Made by a program: the position numbers and the translations under genes. Below are positions 30,216-40,472 of a DNA stretch of 64,000 nt, piece after piece; position 1 is the stretch's first letter; the number at the start of each line of letters is the position of its first letter. The DNA is from Piscirickettsiaceae bacterium (GTDB lineage: Bacteria > Pseudomonadota > Gammaproteobacteria > Nitrosococcales > Methylophagaceae), in contig JABSQM010000005.1 in NCBI GenBank assembly GCA_013215805.1, forward strand, positions 291,421 through 355,420, read 5' to 3'. The notes beneath the pieces were generated by a model. It was not told the DNA's origin, searched no databases, and worked only from the letters and a program-made list of their open reading frames with translations.

Positions 30216-31223
30216 ATGATATCGCGAATCAATACTTTGGTCATCAAGCAAGCATGGCAGGCTGCCTTAGATGAGGCCCTTAAAGACCCTAAAGAATTAT
30301 TATCACAACTTGGTTTAACTAGACACCTGAATGCGGCTAATGAACATATTATCAAACAATTTCCATTACGTGTAACCCAAAGTTACATTAATAAAATGCG
30401 CTATGGTGACCCTAATGACCCTCTATTGAGTCAGGTCTTTCCCCTAATTAACGAAAATATTGATATTAAAAGCTTCGTAACTGATCCAGTTGGTGATCAT
30501 ACGGCCATCATAGCGCCAGGCATCTTGCAAAAATATTATGGACGCGCTTTACTACTTACCACAGGAGCCTGCGCCATTCATTGTCGATATTGCTTTCGCA
30601 AATATTTTCCATATGGAGATAGCAATCCACTGGCTAGTAAATGGATTTCTACATTACAATTAATTAACGATAATAAAAGCATACATGAAGTAATTTTAAG
30701 TGGCGGTGATCCACTTATATTGACCAATAATAAATTGGCTCAAATTATTGATAATATTGAAGAGATAAAACATGTCAAACGTATACGAATTCACACACGT
30801 GTACCAATCGTATTACCAGAACGTATTGACGGAAATTTATTAACATTTATTTCTACAAGTAGACTACAAATAACTATGGTAATTCATTCTAACCATGCTA
30901 ATGAGATCGATAAAGAGGTTACTAATGTACTTAAATTATTGCAACTGGCGGAATGTCAATTATTAAATCAATCGGTATTATTAAAAGGTATTAATGATAA
31001 TATTAAAAGCTTATACAACCTAAGTGAAAGATTATCTGAGGTTAATGTGATACCCTATTATCTACATTTATTAGATCAAGTACGAGGAGCTAGTCATTTT
31101 AATGTATCCGAACAGCAAGGTATTGAGTTAATTAATCAATTAAGGACATTACTACCTGGATACCTTGTTCCTAGACTAGTAAGAGAACTCCAGGGTAGAA
31201 ACAGTAAAACAATAATCCTCTAA
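30216..31223 (+). CDS. epmB: EF-P beta-lysylation protein (lysine 2,3-aminomutase-like)
   Basis: Radical SAM enzyme (YjeK) that converts L-lysine to (R)-beta-lysine for EF-P modification. 335 residues. The iron-sulphur cluster cysteines are C119, C123 and C126 in GACAIHCRYCFRK (CX3CX2C). SGGDPLIL and the RIHTRVPIVLPERI segment are typical of the aminomutase family; the protein is shorter than clostridial lysine 2,3-aminomutase, as EpmB should be. It is divergent from efp and ends 6 bases before the end of the convergent citrate synthase gene. Confidence 0.95.
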   Translation: MISRINTLVIKQAWQAALDEALKDPKELLSQLGLTRHLNAANEHIIKQFPLRVTQSYINKMRYGDPNDPLLSQVFPLINENIDIKSFVTDPVGDHTAIIAPGILQKYYGRALLLTTGACAIHCRYCFRKYFPYGDSNPLASKWISTLQLINDNKSIHEVILSGGDPLILTNNKLAQIIDNIEEIKHVKRIRIHTRVPIVLPERIDGNLLTFISTSRLQITMVIHSNHANEIDKEVTNVLKLLQLAECQLLNQSVLLKGINDNIKSLYNLSERLSEVNVIPYYLHLLDQVRGASHFNVSEQQGIELINQLRTLLPGYLVPRLVRELQGRNSKTIIL

Positions 31224-31229
31224 CAAGAA

Positions 31230-32390
31230 TTAGCCGCGATCCGCGCTCGGCATATAATCACGTAACTTACTGCCAGTATATATCTGGGTGGGACGATATA
31301 TACGATTGTCAGAAATTTGTTCAAACCAATGTGCTAACCAACCAGCTGAGCGTGCCACTGCAAATAAAGCCGTAAACTGCTCCACTGGAATACCCATTTC
31401 CGAATACAAAATACCTGAATAAAAATCAACGTTTGGATAAACATTTTTATGGCCAAGCCTATCAGCACAAACTTCTTCTAACTTTATTGCAATTTCAAAA
31501 GTAGAATTTAAATTTCCTATTCGTTTTCCCATTAATTGGGAGAATAGCCTGCTTAAGATGGTCGCTCGTGGATCTTTAACTTTATATTCGCGATGGCCCA
31601 TACCCCAAATTACCTCCTTGTTAGACAAACGTCTGTCCACCCATGCCTCAACTCTGCATACTGAACCAATTTCTTTTAGCATAGTCAGAACCTGTTGGTT
31701 GGCTCCACCATGCAAAGGACCTGATAAGGTACCTATGGCTGCAGATATAACACTATATGGAGTTGCCAAGGTTGAACCAGTGATTAATGCAGAAAAAGTA
31801 GAGGCATTTAAGGTGTGTTCAGCATGTAAAATCAAACATACATCCATAAGTCTTGCCATAATGGGATCAGGTTCTTTTCCCGTAAACATATACAATAAAT
31901 TTTCCGCTATCGAAAGATCATTTCTCGGGTCTACTGAATCATAACCCTGATTAATATGTCCCCACATTGCTACTAAAGACGCCATCTGCGCAATAATACT
32001 AACCGTTACATTACGGATATAATCAATATTATCACATACATTTGTACTAGTTAAGAATTTTGTGCCTGGATGAAACATGCCCAGACTAGCTACGGTGGTT
32101 TGCAACATAACCATAGGATGGCACGTTGTCGGAAAATGATGCATCATTTTCCTAATATGATATTTAATTCGGTAATGCCTGCGTAATTGTCCAATAAAGA
32201 TAGAAAGTTCTCCTGCTGTTGGTAATTCGCCCTCTAATAATAGCAATATGGTTTCTTCAAAGGTACTATTTTCAGCAAGTGTTTCCAACGAATATCCTCT
32301 ATAGGATAATAATCCTTTCTCTCCATCAATGGATGAAATGGCAGACCTCGTTGCGGCAACTCCTTCCAAGCCTGGTAAAAAATCGCTCAT
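31230..32390 (-). CDS. gltA: Citrate synthase (short type)
   Basis: Condenses acetyl-CoA with oxaloacetate at the entry of the TCA cycle. 386 residues, shorter than the roughly 430-residue NADH-sensitive enzyme of E. coli and closer to the short citrate/2-methylcitrate synthase group. Active-site motifs are clear: LHAEHTLNASTFSA, GPLHGGANQQV, GMGHREYKVKDPRA and NVDFYSGILY, with the catalytic histidines and Asp. A good Shine-Dalgarno (AGAAGAGG) precedes ATG. No methylcitrate pathway genes lie nearby, so citrate synthase is the simpler reading, but substrate choice cannot be proven from sequence. Confidence 0.85.
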   Translation of the reverse strand: MSDFLPGLEGVAATRSAISSIDGEKGLLSYRGYSLETLAENSTFEETILLLLEGELPTAGELSIFIGQLRRHYRIKYHIRKMMHHFPTTCHPMVMLQTTVASLGMFHPGTKFLTSTNVCDNIDYIRNVTVSIIAQMASLVAMWGHINQGYDSVDPRNDLSIAENLLYMFTGKEPDPIMARLMDVCLILHAEHTLNASTFSALITGSTLATPYSVISAAIGTLSGPLHGGANQQVLTMLKEIGSVCRVEAWVDRRLSNKEVIWGMGHREYKVKDPRATILSRLFSQLMGKRIGNLNSTFEIAIKLEEVCADRLGHKNVYPNVDFYSGILYSEMGIPVEQFTALFAVARSAGWLAHWFEQISDNRIYRPTQIYTGSKLRDYMPSADRG

Positions 32391-32762
32391 GACAACCTCT
32401 TCTTCATACCTATATCGTGGAAACTAATTATTAGTTTAATCATTATACCGAAACAAGTATATCAAATACTTAAATATTTGAATACCATATTAACAAATTC
32501 ACTTAAGTGTGCTCCTACATAAACAAACATATTAAAAATAAAATTACTTTTGATACACCACAAAATGTATAATTGTGGCAAGTATTATAATAGGTAAATA
32601 AATCATTATAGCTCTCATAAATCAGGTTAGTATAATCACCCTGCCCTGAGACAATCAGTATAACATTGATACCAAATCAATCACCACTAAATTTAAGGTA
32701 CATAACGCTATCCTAAACCAAAATATGGTGATTTAATACTATGAACCTTACATCAATTCGGC
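32391..32762. other. Non-coding stretch between lipA and citrate synthase gene
   Basis: About 370 bases, AT-rich, with no ORF and no recognised remnant. It should hold the citrate synthase promoter; none is convincing by eye. Confidence 0.4.
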
Positions 32763-33725
32763 TCATGAAACATACATACCCTGAGCTTGTAAATCAGCAT
32801 GATAAGATGACCTAACCATTGGACCACTGGCAATAGGTTTGAAACCCATTTTTTTACCTATCTTGGAGAGATAATCGAATTCTAATGGTGTTACAAATCT
32901 TTCTACCGCTAAATGATGACAGCTAGGTTGCAAATACTGCCCCAGTGTCAGCATTTTACAGTTATGATTGCGCAGCTCCAACATAACTTCCATGACTTCC
33001 TCTAAGCTTTCACCCAAACCCAACATTAATCCTGACTTGGTAGGTATATCAGGATGTATTTCTTGAAATCTCTCTAGTAAATTTAGTGACCATTGATAAT
33101 CTGAACCTGGTCTTACAGCCTTATAGAGTCGCGGAATACTCTCCAAATTATGATTAAAAATATCAGGGGGATTCGTTGCTAGCACATTCAAAGCCTTCTC
33201 CATACGACCACGAAAATCAGGAACTAATATCTCTATCTTTGTTTCTGGAGATTGCTTACGGATTTCATTAATACAAAGCCCAAAATGCATCGCCCCACCA
33301 TCACGCAGATCATCACGATCGACAGAGGTTATCACAACATGTTTGAGATTCATGGTAGCCACTGTCTTGGCGAGATGTTGAGGCTCGTTCTCATCAAGAA
33401 GGCTAGGTTTGCCATGGGCTACATCACAGAATGGACATCTACGAGTACAAATATTACCCATGATCATGAAAGTTGCGGTACCATTGGTAAAACATTCACC
33501 TAGATTCGGACACGCAGCCTCTTCGCATACAGTATGAAGAGCATTCCTCCGTAATAATTTTTTCAATCGTATTACTTCTAGATTGCTGTGAGGAGTAGCC
33601 CGTATCCATCGAGGCTTACGTTTAGGAGCACTAGCAGGAAATTTAATCGGAATACGTGATACCTTTGATTTACCTTTCAGTGCTTTTATATTACGTTCTT
33701 GTTTTTCTATTACTATCTCACCCAT
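32763..33725 (-). CDS. lipA: Lipoyl synthase
   Basis: Radical SAM enzyme that inserts two sulphurs into octanoyl groups on lipoyl domains of the 2-oxoacid dehydrogenases and glycine cleavage system. 320 residues. The auxiliary cluster motif is [12 protein letters not shown] (CX4CX5C) and the radical SAM motif is [13 protein letters not shown] (CX3CX2C); the C-terminal MVRSSYHA holds the serine ligand of the auxiliary cluster. The start overlaps the end of lipB by 13 bases. Retention implies that lipoylated dehydrogenases, and so acetyl-CoA supply for citrate synthase, are kept. Confidence 0.96.
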   Translation of the reverse strand: MGEIVIEKQERNIKALKGKSKVSRIPIKFPASAPKRKPRWIRATPHSNLEVIRLKKLLRRNALHTVCEEAACPNLGECFTNGTATFMIMGNICTRRCPFCDVAHGKPSLLDENEPQHLAKTVATMNLKHVVITSVDRDDLRDGGAMHFGLCINEIRKQSPETKIEILVPDFRGRMEKALNVLATNPPDIFNHNLESIPRLYKAVRPGSDYQWSLNLLERFQEIHPDIPTKSGLMLGLGESLEEVMEVMLELRNHNCKMLTLGQYLQPSCHHLAVERFVTPLEFDYLSKIGKKMGFKPIASGPMVRSSYHADLQAQGMYVS

Positions 33726-34336
33726 GCTCTCACCTTCACAGATAGCTGCTGTTTGAACTTAGAGACAAAATTGTATTTTGCTTGATCCATAGTAATCTTG
33801 CAACCAAGACTTTTCAGATCAGTCACCTTTAGACCTTGATAGCCACAAGGATTGATATAACTAAATGGTGTTAGATCCATATCTATATTTAAGCTCATGC
33901 CATGATAGCAATAGCCATGCTTAATGTTCAACCCCAAAGTCGCAATTTTACGTCCCTTGACATATACACCTGGAGCATCAATACGAGACTTAGAAGCTAT
34001 ATCCAATTGTTCAAGCATACCAATGACTGTATTCTCTAATATAGACACCATATCACGAACGCCTATTTTATATCGTTTAATGTCTAATAATGTATAAGAT
34101 ATTAATTGCCCTGGACCATGAAATGTTACTTGCCCACCTCGATCTGTGTGCACCAGTGGAATATCATGAGTGTTGAGGACGTGCTCATCTTTACCATTCA
34201 GACCTATGGTGAAGATCTGTGGGTGTTCTAATAGCCATATCTCATCTTCAGTATTTTGATCTCTTTCAGCGGTAAATTTCCTCATCGCATCACAGATGGG
34301 ATGATAATCCATTAAACCAAAATTTTTAATAATCAT
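33713..34336 (-). CDS. lipB: Octanoyl-ACP:protein octanoyltransferase
   Basis: Moves the octanoyl chain from acyl carrier protein to lipoyl domains, the step before LipA. 207 residues, with the family blocks [33 protein letters not shown], and [19 protein letters not shown] containing the catalytic lysine; the catalytic cysteine is in [14 protein letters not shown]. It overlaps lipA and lies 9 bases after ybeD, the standard ybeD-lipB-lipA order. Confidence 0.96.
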   Translation of the reverse strand: MIIKNFGLMDYHPICDAMRKFTAERDQNTEDEIWLLEHPQIFTIGLNGKDEHVLNTHDIPLVHTDRGGQVTFHGPGQLISYTLLDIKRYKIGVRDMVSILENTVIGMLEQLDIASKSRIDAPGVYVKGRKIATLGLNIKHGYCYHGMSLNIDMDLTPFSYINPCGYQGLKVTDLKSLGCKITMDQAKYNFVSKFKQQLSVKVRAWVR

Positions 34337-34345
34337 CGAATTTCA

Positions 34346-34618
34346 TTACAAAACATATTTGACCCGTTCATCTCTACTTAGTTCTCGATAGATCGCATCC
34401 AGTTGGGATTTGCTGATCGCATGAATCTTAACCGTCACTGAGGCAAACCTACCACTTCTACTATGTTTGATAGATGCTGTACATTCCTTAACATCATCTA
34501 TATAGCGACTCACGATATCTACCACTATAGCATCAAAATTATTACTATGATATCCTATAGCTTTAACATCATATTCACACGGAAATTCAAGCAGTGTTTC
34601 ACACTCTTTTACTACCAT
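34346..34618 (-). CDS. ybeD: YbeD/DUF493 family protein
   Basis: Small 90-residue protein with the ferredoxin-like DUF493 fold, usually encoded next to lipB. Visible family blocks are LLEFPCEYDVKAIG, the central SRSGRFASVTVKIHA strand pair, and LDAIYRELSRDERVKYVL at the end. Function is not settled; the link to lipB is by gene order. It overlaps dat by 7 bases. Confidence 0.9.
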   Translation of the reverse strand: MVVKECETLLEFPCEYDVKAIGYHSNNFDAIVVDIVSRYIDDVKECTASIKHSRSGRFASVTVKIHAISKSQLDAIYRELSRDERVKYVL

Positions 34619-35463
34619 AAATTTACATCTCTCTTATACCGTTGATATAGCATATTGATTTCTATCCAAACAGCGCCAATTTTACCTGAATTAACAGCTA
34701 CACCATCTAATGTTGTTATCGGTAAAATCCCCTTAGTGGAGCTACTTACCCATATTTCATCGGCTTCACGCAACTGTTTCTCACTTACGGCTTGTTCAAA
34801 TATCGCAATATTAGCATAAATTGCTAATTCTAAAATTAAGTCACGAGTAATACCGGCCAACACTCTCTCATCCTTGGGGGCGGTATAAATTTCTCCATCC
34901 ATAACAGCATAGGCGTTACTGGTAGAGCCCTCAGTCAAATAGCCATTCCTAAGTAATAATGCCTCCTGTGCACCAAAATCTTGAGCCCATTGCTTAAGTA
35001 AAATATTTGATAGCAGAGTAATTGCTTTGACATGACAATTTTGCCATCTAATATCAGGCAGCGTAATCGCAGAAATCCCCTTACTTTTGTAATTTTGGGG
35101 AACTACTTGTAAGTCACTGCTCATAGCGAAGGTGGTTGGAGCCACCCCTTCCGGAAATATATGATCACGGGATGCAACACCTCTTGTTACTTGCAAGTAA
35201 ACGGATTGATCACCTTCACCATTACGCTTCACTAATTGCTCAATTATATTTATCCACTGTAAATTTGACAAGGGGCTTGACATCCTGACGGCATTAAGAC
35301 TATGCTGTAAACGTTTTAAATGTCCATCCAATCTGAAGCAGTGGCCGGAATACACAGGGATAATCTCATAAACACCATCGCCGAATAAAAAACCACGATC
35401 AAAAACTGATACTTTCGCTTTGTCTGCTGAGATAAACTCACCATTTAAAAAAACCTCATTCAC
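34612..35463 (-). CDS. dat: D-amino acid (D-alanine) aminotransferase
   Basis: PLP-dependent class IV aminotransferase, interconverting D-alanine and D-glutamate and so supplying D-Glu for peptidoglycan. About 283 residues. Family blocks: SVFDRGFLFGDGVYEIIP, the PLP lysine in CHVKAITLLSNIL, EALLLRNGYLTEGSTSNAYAV, and VLAGITRDLILELA. The open frame runs 17 codons further into dacA, but homologues start just before VFLNGEF, so the GTG at 35463, two bases after the dacA stop, is chosen. ilvE-type activity cannot be excluded, but the neighbours (dacA, ybeD) are those of Dat. Confidence 0.88.
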   Translation of the reverse strand: MNEVFLNGEFISADKAKVSVFDRGFLFGDGVYEIIPVYSGHCFRLDGHLKRLQHSLNAVRMSSPLSNLQWINIIEQLVKRNGEGDQSVYLQVTRGVASRDHIFPEGVAPTTFAMSSDLQVVPQNYKSKGISAITLPDIRWQNCHVKAITLLSNILLKQWAQDFGAQEALLLRNGYLTEGSTSNAYAVMDGEIYTAPKDERVLAGITRDLILELAIYANIAIFEQAVSEKQLREADEIWVSSSTKGILPITTLDGVAVNSGKIGAVWIEINMLYQRYKRDVNLW

Positions 35464-35465
35464 AT

Positions 35466-36611
35466 TTAATCCCAAATTATCATCAAAAATGCATCGATCA
35501 AACAACGCCACCAACTACCATTTTCTATATCTTGTAATGCGATCAATGGTCGTTGCGTGATTAAATTATCGCCTAAATAAATTTTGATTACACCCAATTG
35601 CCATCCTTGCATGATTGGGGCAATAATTGGATTTTTAATATTAAGATTGACAATCAATTCCTTGTATCTGCCTCTCGGAACAGTCACCGATAAAGTTCGC
35701 TGTAAGCCTAAATCCAGACCATTATCATCACCTTTCCAAATTTTAGTGCTTGTTATCCTTTCATAGGTCCTATACAACGCATGTGTTTCAAAGAAGCGAA
35801 AACCATAATTCATCAACTTTTGAGCTTCCTGAGCACGCGCATTTTCGCTGCGTGTCCCCAATACAACAGAAATCAAACGCATATCACCACGCTTTGCTGA
35901 AGCGGCCAAACAGTAACCAGCTTCTTCAGTGTGCCCTGTTTTCAAACCATCTACGCTTTTATCACGCCATAACAGCTTATTACGATTATATTGAACGATA
36001 TTGTTATAAGTAAATTTTTTTTCTGAATACCATTTATAATAATCCGGAAAATCGCGAATAATAGCTGATGATAGAGTTGAAATATTACGCGCAGTTGTAT
36101 AATGATTTGGATCTGGCAACCCCGTAGAATTATGGTAATTAGTATTAACCATACCTAAATTATCAGCATATTGATTCATCATTCGTGTAAAAGTTTCTTC
36201 ACTACCAGCAATATGTTCAGCTAGCGCTACCGCCGAATCATTGCCTGACTGAGTAATCATGCCTCTCAATAACGCCTCAACCGGCACTTTAGTATTTACC
36301 TCAATAAAGCTGCGCGAACCAACCATACGCCATGCTTTTTCACTAATTAATACCTCATCGGCAAGGCCAATATTACCCATCTTCAATTCTTGTAACACAA
36401 CATAAGCCGTCATCAATTTAGTTATACTAGCTGGTGGCAATAAATAATCAGGGTTCAATTCAGCTATCACTTGCCCACTTTCGAAATCCTGCAGTATATA
36501 AGATTTAGCTGCCACAGTAGGAGCAGATGGATTAGGGGTTACTACAGCTTCAACGGTTGTAAATATAAATATTAAAAAAGACAAAATGCCAAAATTAATT
36601 ATATTGACCAT
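35466..36611 (-). CDS. dacA: D-alanyl-D-alanine carboxypeptidase (PBP5/6 family)
   Basis: Periplasmic enzyme that trims the terminal D-Ala of peptidoglycan pentapeptides. About 381 residues from the ATG at 36611 (MVNIINF), which has AGAGG seven bases upstream; the frame is open eight codons further. An N-terminal hydrophobic signal peptide is followed by the three penicillin-binding motifs: SITK in PPASITKLMT, SGN in TQSGNDSAVA, and KTG in DGLKTGHTEEAGY. The C-terminal PBP5-type beta domain and a weak terminal amphipathic segment are present. It overlaps nothing upstream but abuts dat. Confidence 0.94.
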   Translation of the reverse strand: MVNIINFGILSFLIFIFTTVEAVVTPNPSAPTVAAKSYILQDFESGQVIAELNPDYLLPPASITKLMTAYVVLQELKMGNIGLADEVLISEKAWRMVGSRSFIEVNTKVPVEALLRGMITQSGNDSAVALAEHIAGSEETFTRMMNQYADNLGMVNTNYHNSTGLPDPNHYTTARNISTLSSAIIRDFPDYYKWYSEKKFTYNNIVQYNRNKLLWRDKSVDGLKTGHTEEAGYCLAASAKRGDMRLISVVLGTRSENARAQEAQKLMNYGFRFFETHALYRTYERITSTKIWKGDDNGLDLGLQRTLSVTVPRGRYKELIVNLNIKNPIIAPIMQGWQLGVIKIYLGDNLITQRPLIALQDIENGSWWRCLIDAFLMIIWD

Positions 36612-37477
36612 TAAATAACCTCTTTCATATATCATGTAAAAATGCTAGATTTAAAAAATAATTTATTAAAATTAATTTTTATACCCATAATAGACATGAT
36701 ATCTTTCTGCTTTTTGAAATCAAACATAAATACATGTACTTAATATCATGAATTCACACATTAGCCAAAGATAATTAGACAGCCTTAATAATTACTTACG
36801 ACCATTATTCAATTGCAAATTATGCATATATTGAAGAAAAATAAAATTCTGGACATACAATGGTAAATAAGAAAACTTAATATTCGATAAACATATAATC
36901 CGCTCTAAATGTTGACAAATGATTAAAACTCCATCTTGAATCTATGAATAACTGAAAACCAGGGAGGTATGTAACGTCATTGACCGAGAAATATCATTAT
37001 GAGAAAAATCACAATATTAATTGTAAAATATATTACCCATAATATTCTTGGTAAAATATGATTGCTCAAATGACGCGCTATCATCTCTCAATTAGTAAAT
37101 CTGCTACACATAGTTATAAAATAGCCCAATATGATTGATATCACTACACAAGGACATAATATTTGTGGGTATATAGATATAAATCGTATAGTACACTACC
37201 TACTATCTCATGAATGCATCGAGCTATAATTAAAGTTTAAGTTAGTGAAATTATAAAATTATACTGAGCCGACTAATATCAAATATGCTTGTCTAATTAA
37301 AGTAATGAGGGATAATTTTTTAAAAATTGTAAGTGAAATAGAGTTTCTAAAGTGAGAGGCATGCATAATTGATAGGCTATAACTCCCCTTAATACCTTAT
37401 TGCCAATAAAAGCCCAAGGCTCGAATTTGCTCAAAAAAAGTTATCTATATATTGATTAATAATACCATTAGCATATT
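36612..37477. other. Non-coding stretch at the ancestral rlpA position
   Basis: About 870 bases without a gene between dacA and rodA. In related bacteria rlpA, and often mltB, lie between rodA and dacA. I searched the minus strand for the RlpA double-psi barrel words (SWYG, T-x-NG, NDRGP) and found none; a fragment near 37400 (ANSSLGLLLAIRY) is not assignable. Both genes appear deleted. Confidence 0.4.
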
Positions 37478-38608
37478 TCACGGAACCATCATCCTTCGAT
37501 GAGTATGAATTGACATTAGGATGCCAAATTCAGCCAATATAGTCACCATCGACGTACCGCCATAACTTACTAATGGAAGTGGAACGCCAACCACAGGTAA
37601 TAAACCCGTGACCATCCCAACATTCACAAATACATAGACCAAAAAAGTCATTGAGATACTGCCTGCCAATAACCGTGAAAAACTAGTTTGAGCCTGAATA
37701 GCAATAAATATACCTCGTCCTGCTACCAATAGATACCAAAATAATAATAGGCTTACACCTATCAAACCGAACTCTTCAGCTATAACAGCAAAAATAAAAT
37801 CAGTGGAACGCTCAGGTAGAAATTCAAGATGGGATTGAGTGCCTTCTAACCAACCTCGGCCAAATACTCCGCCCGAACCTATCGCAATCTTAGACTGAAT
37901 AATATGATAACTTGCTCCTAAAGGATCGCTTTCAGGATTAAGAAAAGTTAAAACACGCTGACGTTGATAGGCATGCATGATATACCATAAAATGGGGAAT
38001 ACCAAAGGACAAAAAATGATAAATCCCAGAATGATTCTCCATCGTATACCAGATATGAACAATACAATTAAACCTGAACTCATTATTAATAAGGAAGTGC
38101 CTAAATCAGGTTGTTTAGCTATCAGAAATGAGGGAACTACGATCATCAGTAATCCAATGACTAATCGCAATGCCGTGGGTGGCAAAGGACGTTCGGTCAA
38201 ATATGTAGACATCGCGAGGGGTACTGCCAATTTCATCAACTCCGAGGGTTGAAACCGAAAGAAGACTAAATGCAACCATCGTTGGGCACCTTTACCCTCA
38301 TGACCAAATACCAGTACTGCTACGAGCAGAATTAAACCTAAGCCATACACCCAATAAGCTAAATTACGCATTCTATCTGGATGAATTTGTGCTAAGAAAA
38401 ATAAAATCATAAAGGCAGTGCCGGCACGCATCAACTGTTTCAGTAATAATTCTATATCACGTCCACCAGCACTAAATAAAACCATTAAACCGACACTTAA
38501 TAAAATCAATAGACCCAGCAATAACAGGACGTCTATATGTATTCCATGCGAAACAATCCTAAAGATTAAGCCTTGAGTCTGTTGTCTATCATTAAACAGA
38601 CTGCTCAT
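37478..38608 (-). CDS. rodA: Peptidoglycan glycosyltransferase RodA
   Basis: SEDS-family polymerase that makes lateral-wall glycan strands with PBP2. 376 residues with about ten membrane helices. Signatures: GAQRWLHLVFFRFQPSELMKLAVP (WxxxxxxFQPSE), KQPDLGTSLLI with the catalytic Asp, LGASYHIIQSKIAIGSGGVFGRG, LPERSTDFIFAVIAEEFG, and PLPLVSYGGTSMV. It overlaps the end of mrdA by 17 bases. Part of the mreB-mreC-mreD-mrdA-rodA elongasome cluster. Confidence 0.96.
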   Translation of the reverse strand: MSSLFNDRQQTQGLIFRIVSHGIHIDVLLLLGLLILLSVGLMVLFSAGGRDIELLLKQLMRAGTAFMILFFLAQIHPDRMRNLAYWVYGLGLILLVAVLVFGHEGKGAQRWLHLVFFRFQPSELMKLAVPLAMSTYLTERPLPPTALRLVIGLLMIVVPSFLIAKQPDLGTSLLIMSSGLIVLFISGIRWRIILGFIIFCPLVFPILWYIMHAYQRQRVLTFLNPESDPLGASYHIIQSKIAIGSGGVFGRGWLEGTQSHLEFLPERSTDFIFAVIAEEFGLIGVSLLLFWYLLVAGRGIFIAIQAQTSFSRLLAGSISMTFLVYVFVNVGMVTGLLPVVGVPLPLVSYGGTSMVTILAEFGILMSIHTHRRMMVP

Positions 38609-40472
38609 TTACAGACATCCCAAAATAATTCTTAATAATTTTACGTGCTATAGGTGCAGCTATTTTGCTACCACTGCCGCCATTCTCAACAACAATAGCG
38701 ACTACAAATTCCGGCCGTTCAGCCGGAGCAAAAGCAATGAACAAGGCGTGGTCATGTAATTTTTTTGCCAAACCATCCGTATCATATTCTTCGCCCTGCT
38801 TAATACCAAATACTTGAGCTGTACCTGTTTTTCCAGCTACATTAAACGGTAACTTTATTCCTATATGCCTAGCTGTACCGTGTTCTCCATGCACCACCTC
38901 GACCATAGAATCAATCACAATCTTCCAATTTTTGCTATCCACTATCGCCAAATTATTCGTCGTAACAATGAATTGTAACTGCATCTTATTTTCTCCGGAT
39001 TTACGTCTAGATAGAAGCACTTGTGGAAGAGTATTAATACCACGCATTGCCAATATAGCTGCTGCTTGCGCAAGCTGTATGGGTGTGGTTTGATTAAAAC
39101 CCTGCCCTATACCGGATATTAATGTCTCACCAGGATACCAAGATAAATTACGATTGATTCGTTTCCACTGTCTAGATGGTGATAGACCTTTACTTTCACC
39201 TGGTAAATCAATGCCAGTACGATGGCCAAAACCGAATAAATCCAAAAAATTATGCATACGATCGATGCCTAATGCATTAGCAAGATTATAAAAGTAAACA
39301 TCACACGATTGTGCAATTGATGTTTTCAAATCAACATATCCATGCCCATTATCCTTCCAGCAGCGATAACGATGATCCTGTCCAGGTAATATAAACCAGC
39401 CAGGATCGAAAGTTTTTGTATGCTCATCTACTACGCCAAACTCCAAACCAGCAAGTGCTACAAAAGGTTTTAAGGTCGATCCTGGAGGATAGTAACCTCT
39501 TAATGTACGATCAAACAATGGTCTGTCAGTAGAATCCCTTAATATAATATATTCCTTTTTACTGATTCCGGTTACAAAATCATTGGGATCAAAATCTGGC
39601 TTACTAACCATTGCTAATACCCCGCCAGTTCTAGGATCTAATGCTACAACTGAACCTTTATAATCTCCTAGCGCATTAGAAGCCACCCTCTGTAGGTTAA
39701 GATCTAGATGCAGAAATAAGTCATCTCCTGCTAGTGATGCTACACCTTGAGATTCTCGTACTACACGACCTTGTACATTAGTCTCAATTTTTCGATGACC
39801 AACTATGCCATGTAACATCTTTTCATAGTACCTTTCTACGCCCGTTTTCCCTATTTGCATAGTGCCTTTGTAATTAAATTCATCTATCGTTTCTTGGTCA
39901 CGTTCATTAATTCGACCCACATAGCCTACAGTATGCGCAAATAAATTGCCGTGAGGGTAATGCCTGATAAGCCTCCCCACAATATCGACGCCTGGAAAAC
40001 GATGCAAGTTAACCGATAATGACGCCACTTCCTTTTCAGTTAATAATTGCTGAACTACAACTCGATTAAAACGACGCTGCTTATTGATTCGTTGCTTTAA
40101 TGCCGTCAAACTATCAGCTGATAGAGAAAGCATCATCGCCAAATTGCTTAAAGTGTTGTCAATATCAATAACTTTCTCTGGTATTAACTCTAAACTGAAG
40201 GTTGGTATATTTTCTGCCAATATAACACCGTTACGATCAAAAATCAGTCCTCTCTGAGGTGGCAAAGCACCTATGTCTACATGATTTTTATCTGACAATG
40301 AATCAAAATATTCATATTCCATAATTTGTAAAACAACAAGTCGTACGATCACAATCATAAACAATATTATTGCAAAAAATGCTGCAAAAATTAAGCGGTC
40401 ATTTACTAAACGACTCTCTCGCAAATGGTCTGTCAATATCACCCGTAAAGACATTTGTGATTTACTTGACAT
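38592..40472 (-). CDS. mrdA: Penicillin-binding protein 2
   Basis: Transpeptidase partner of RodA in rod elongation. About 626 residues with an N-terminal membrane anchor (residues 28-50), a dimerisation domain containing the RGLIFDRNGVILAEN motif, and the transpeptidase domain with STLK in PGSTLKPFVALAG, SCD in AQSCDVYFYNLA, and KTG in AGKTGTAQV. The frame is open from 40505, but the ATG at 40472 (MSSKSQMSL) inside the end of mreD is preferred; a further ATG at 40454 is possible. Overlaps with both neighbours suggest coupling. Confidence 0.95.
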   Translation of the reverse strand: MSSKSQMSLRVILTDHLRESRLVNDRLIFAAFFAIILFMIVIVRLVVLQIMEYEYFDSLSDKNHVDIGALPPQRGLIFDRNGVILAENIPTFSLELIPEKVIDIDNTLSNLAMMLSLSADSLTALKQRINKQRRFNRVVVQQLLTEKEVASLSVNLHRFPGVDIVGRLIRHYPHGNLFAHTVGYVGRINERDQETIDEFNYKGTMQIGKTGVERYYEKMLHGIVGHRKIETNVQGRVVRESQGVASLAGDDLFLHLDLNLQRVASNALGDYKGSVVALDPRTGGVLAMVSKPDFDPNDFVTGISKKEYIILRDSTDRPLFDRTLRGYYPPGSTLKPFVALAGLEFGVVDEHTKTFDPGWFILPGQDHRYRCWKDNGHGYVDLKTSIAQSCDVYFYNLANALGIDRMHNFLDLFGFGHRTGIDLPGESKGLSPSRQWKRINRNLSWYPGETLISGIGQGFNQTTPIQLAQAAAILAMRGINTLPQVLLSRRKSGENKMQLQFIVTTNNLAIVDSKNWKIVIDSMVEVVHGEHGTARHIGIKLPFNVAGKTGTAQVFGIKQGEEYDTDGLAKKLHDHALFIAFAPAERPEFVVAIVVENGGSGSKIAAPIARKIIKNYFGMSVNEQSV

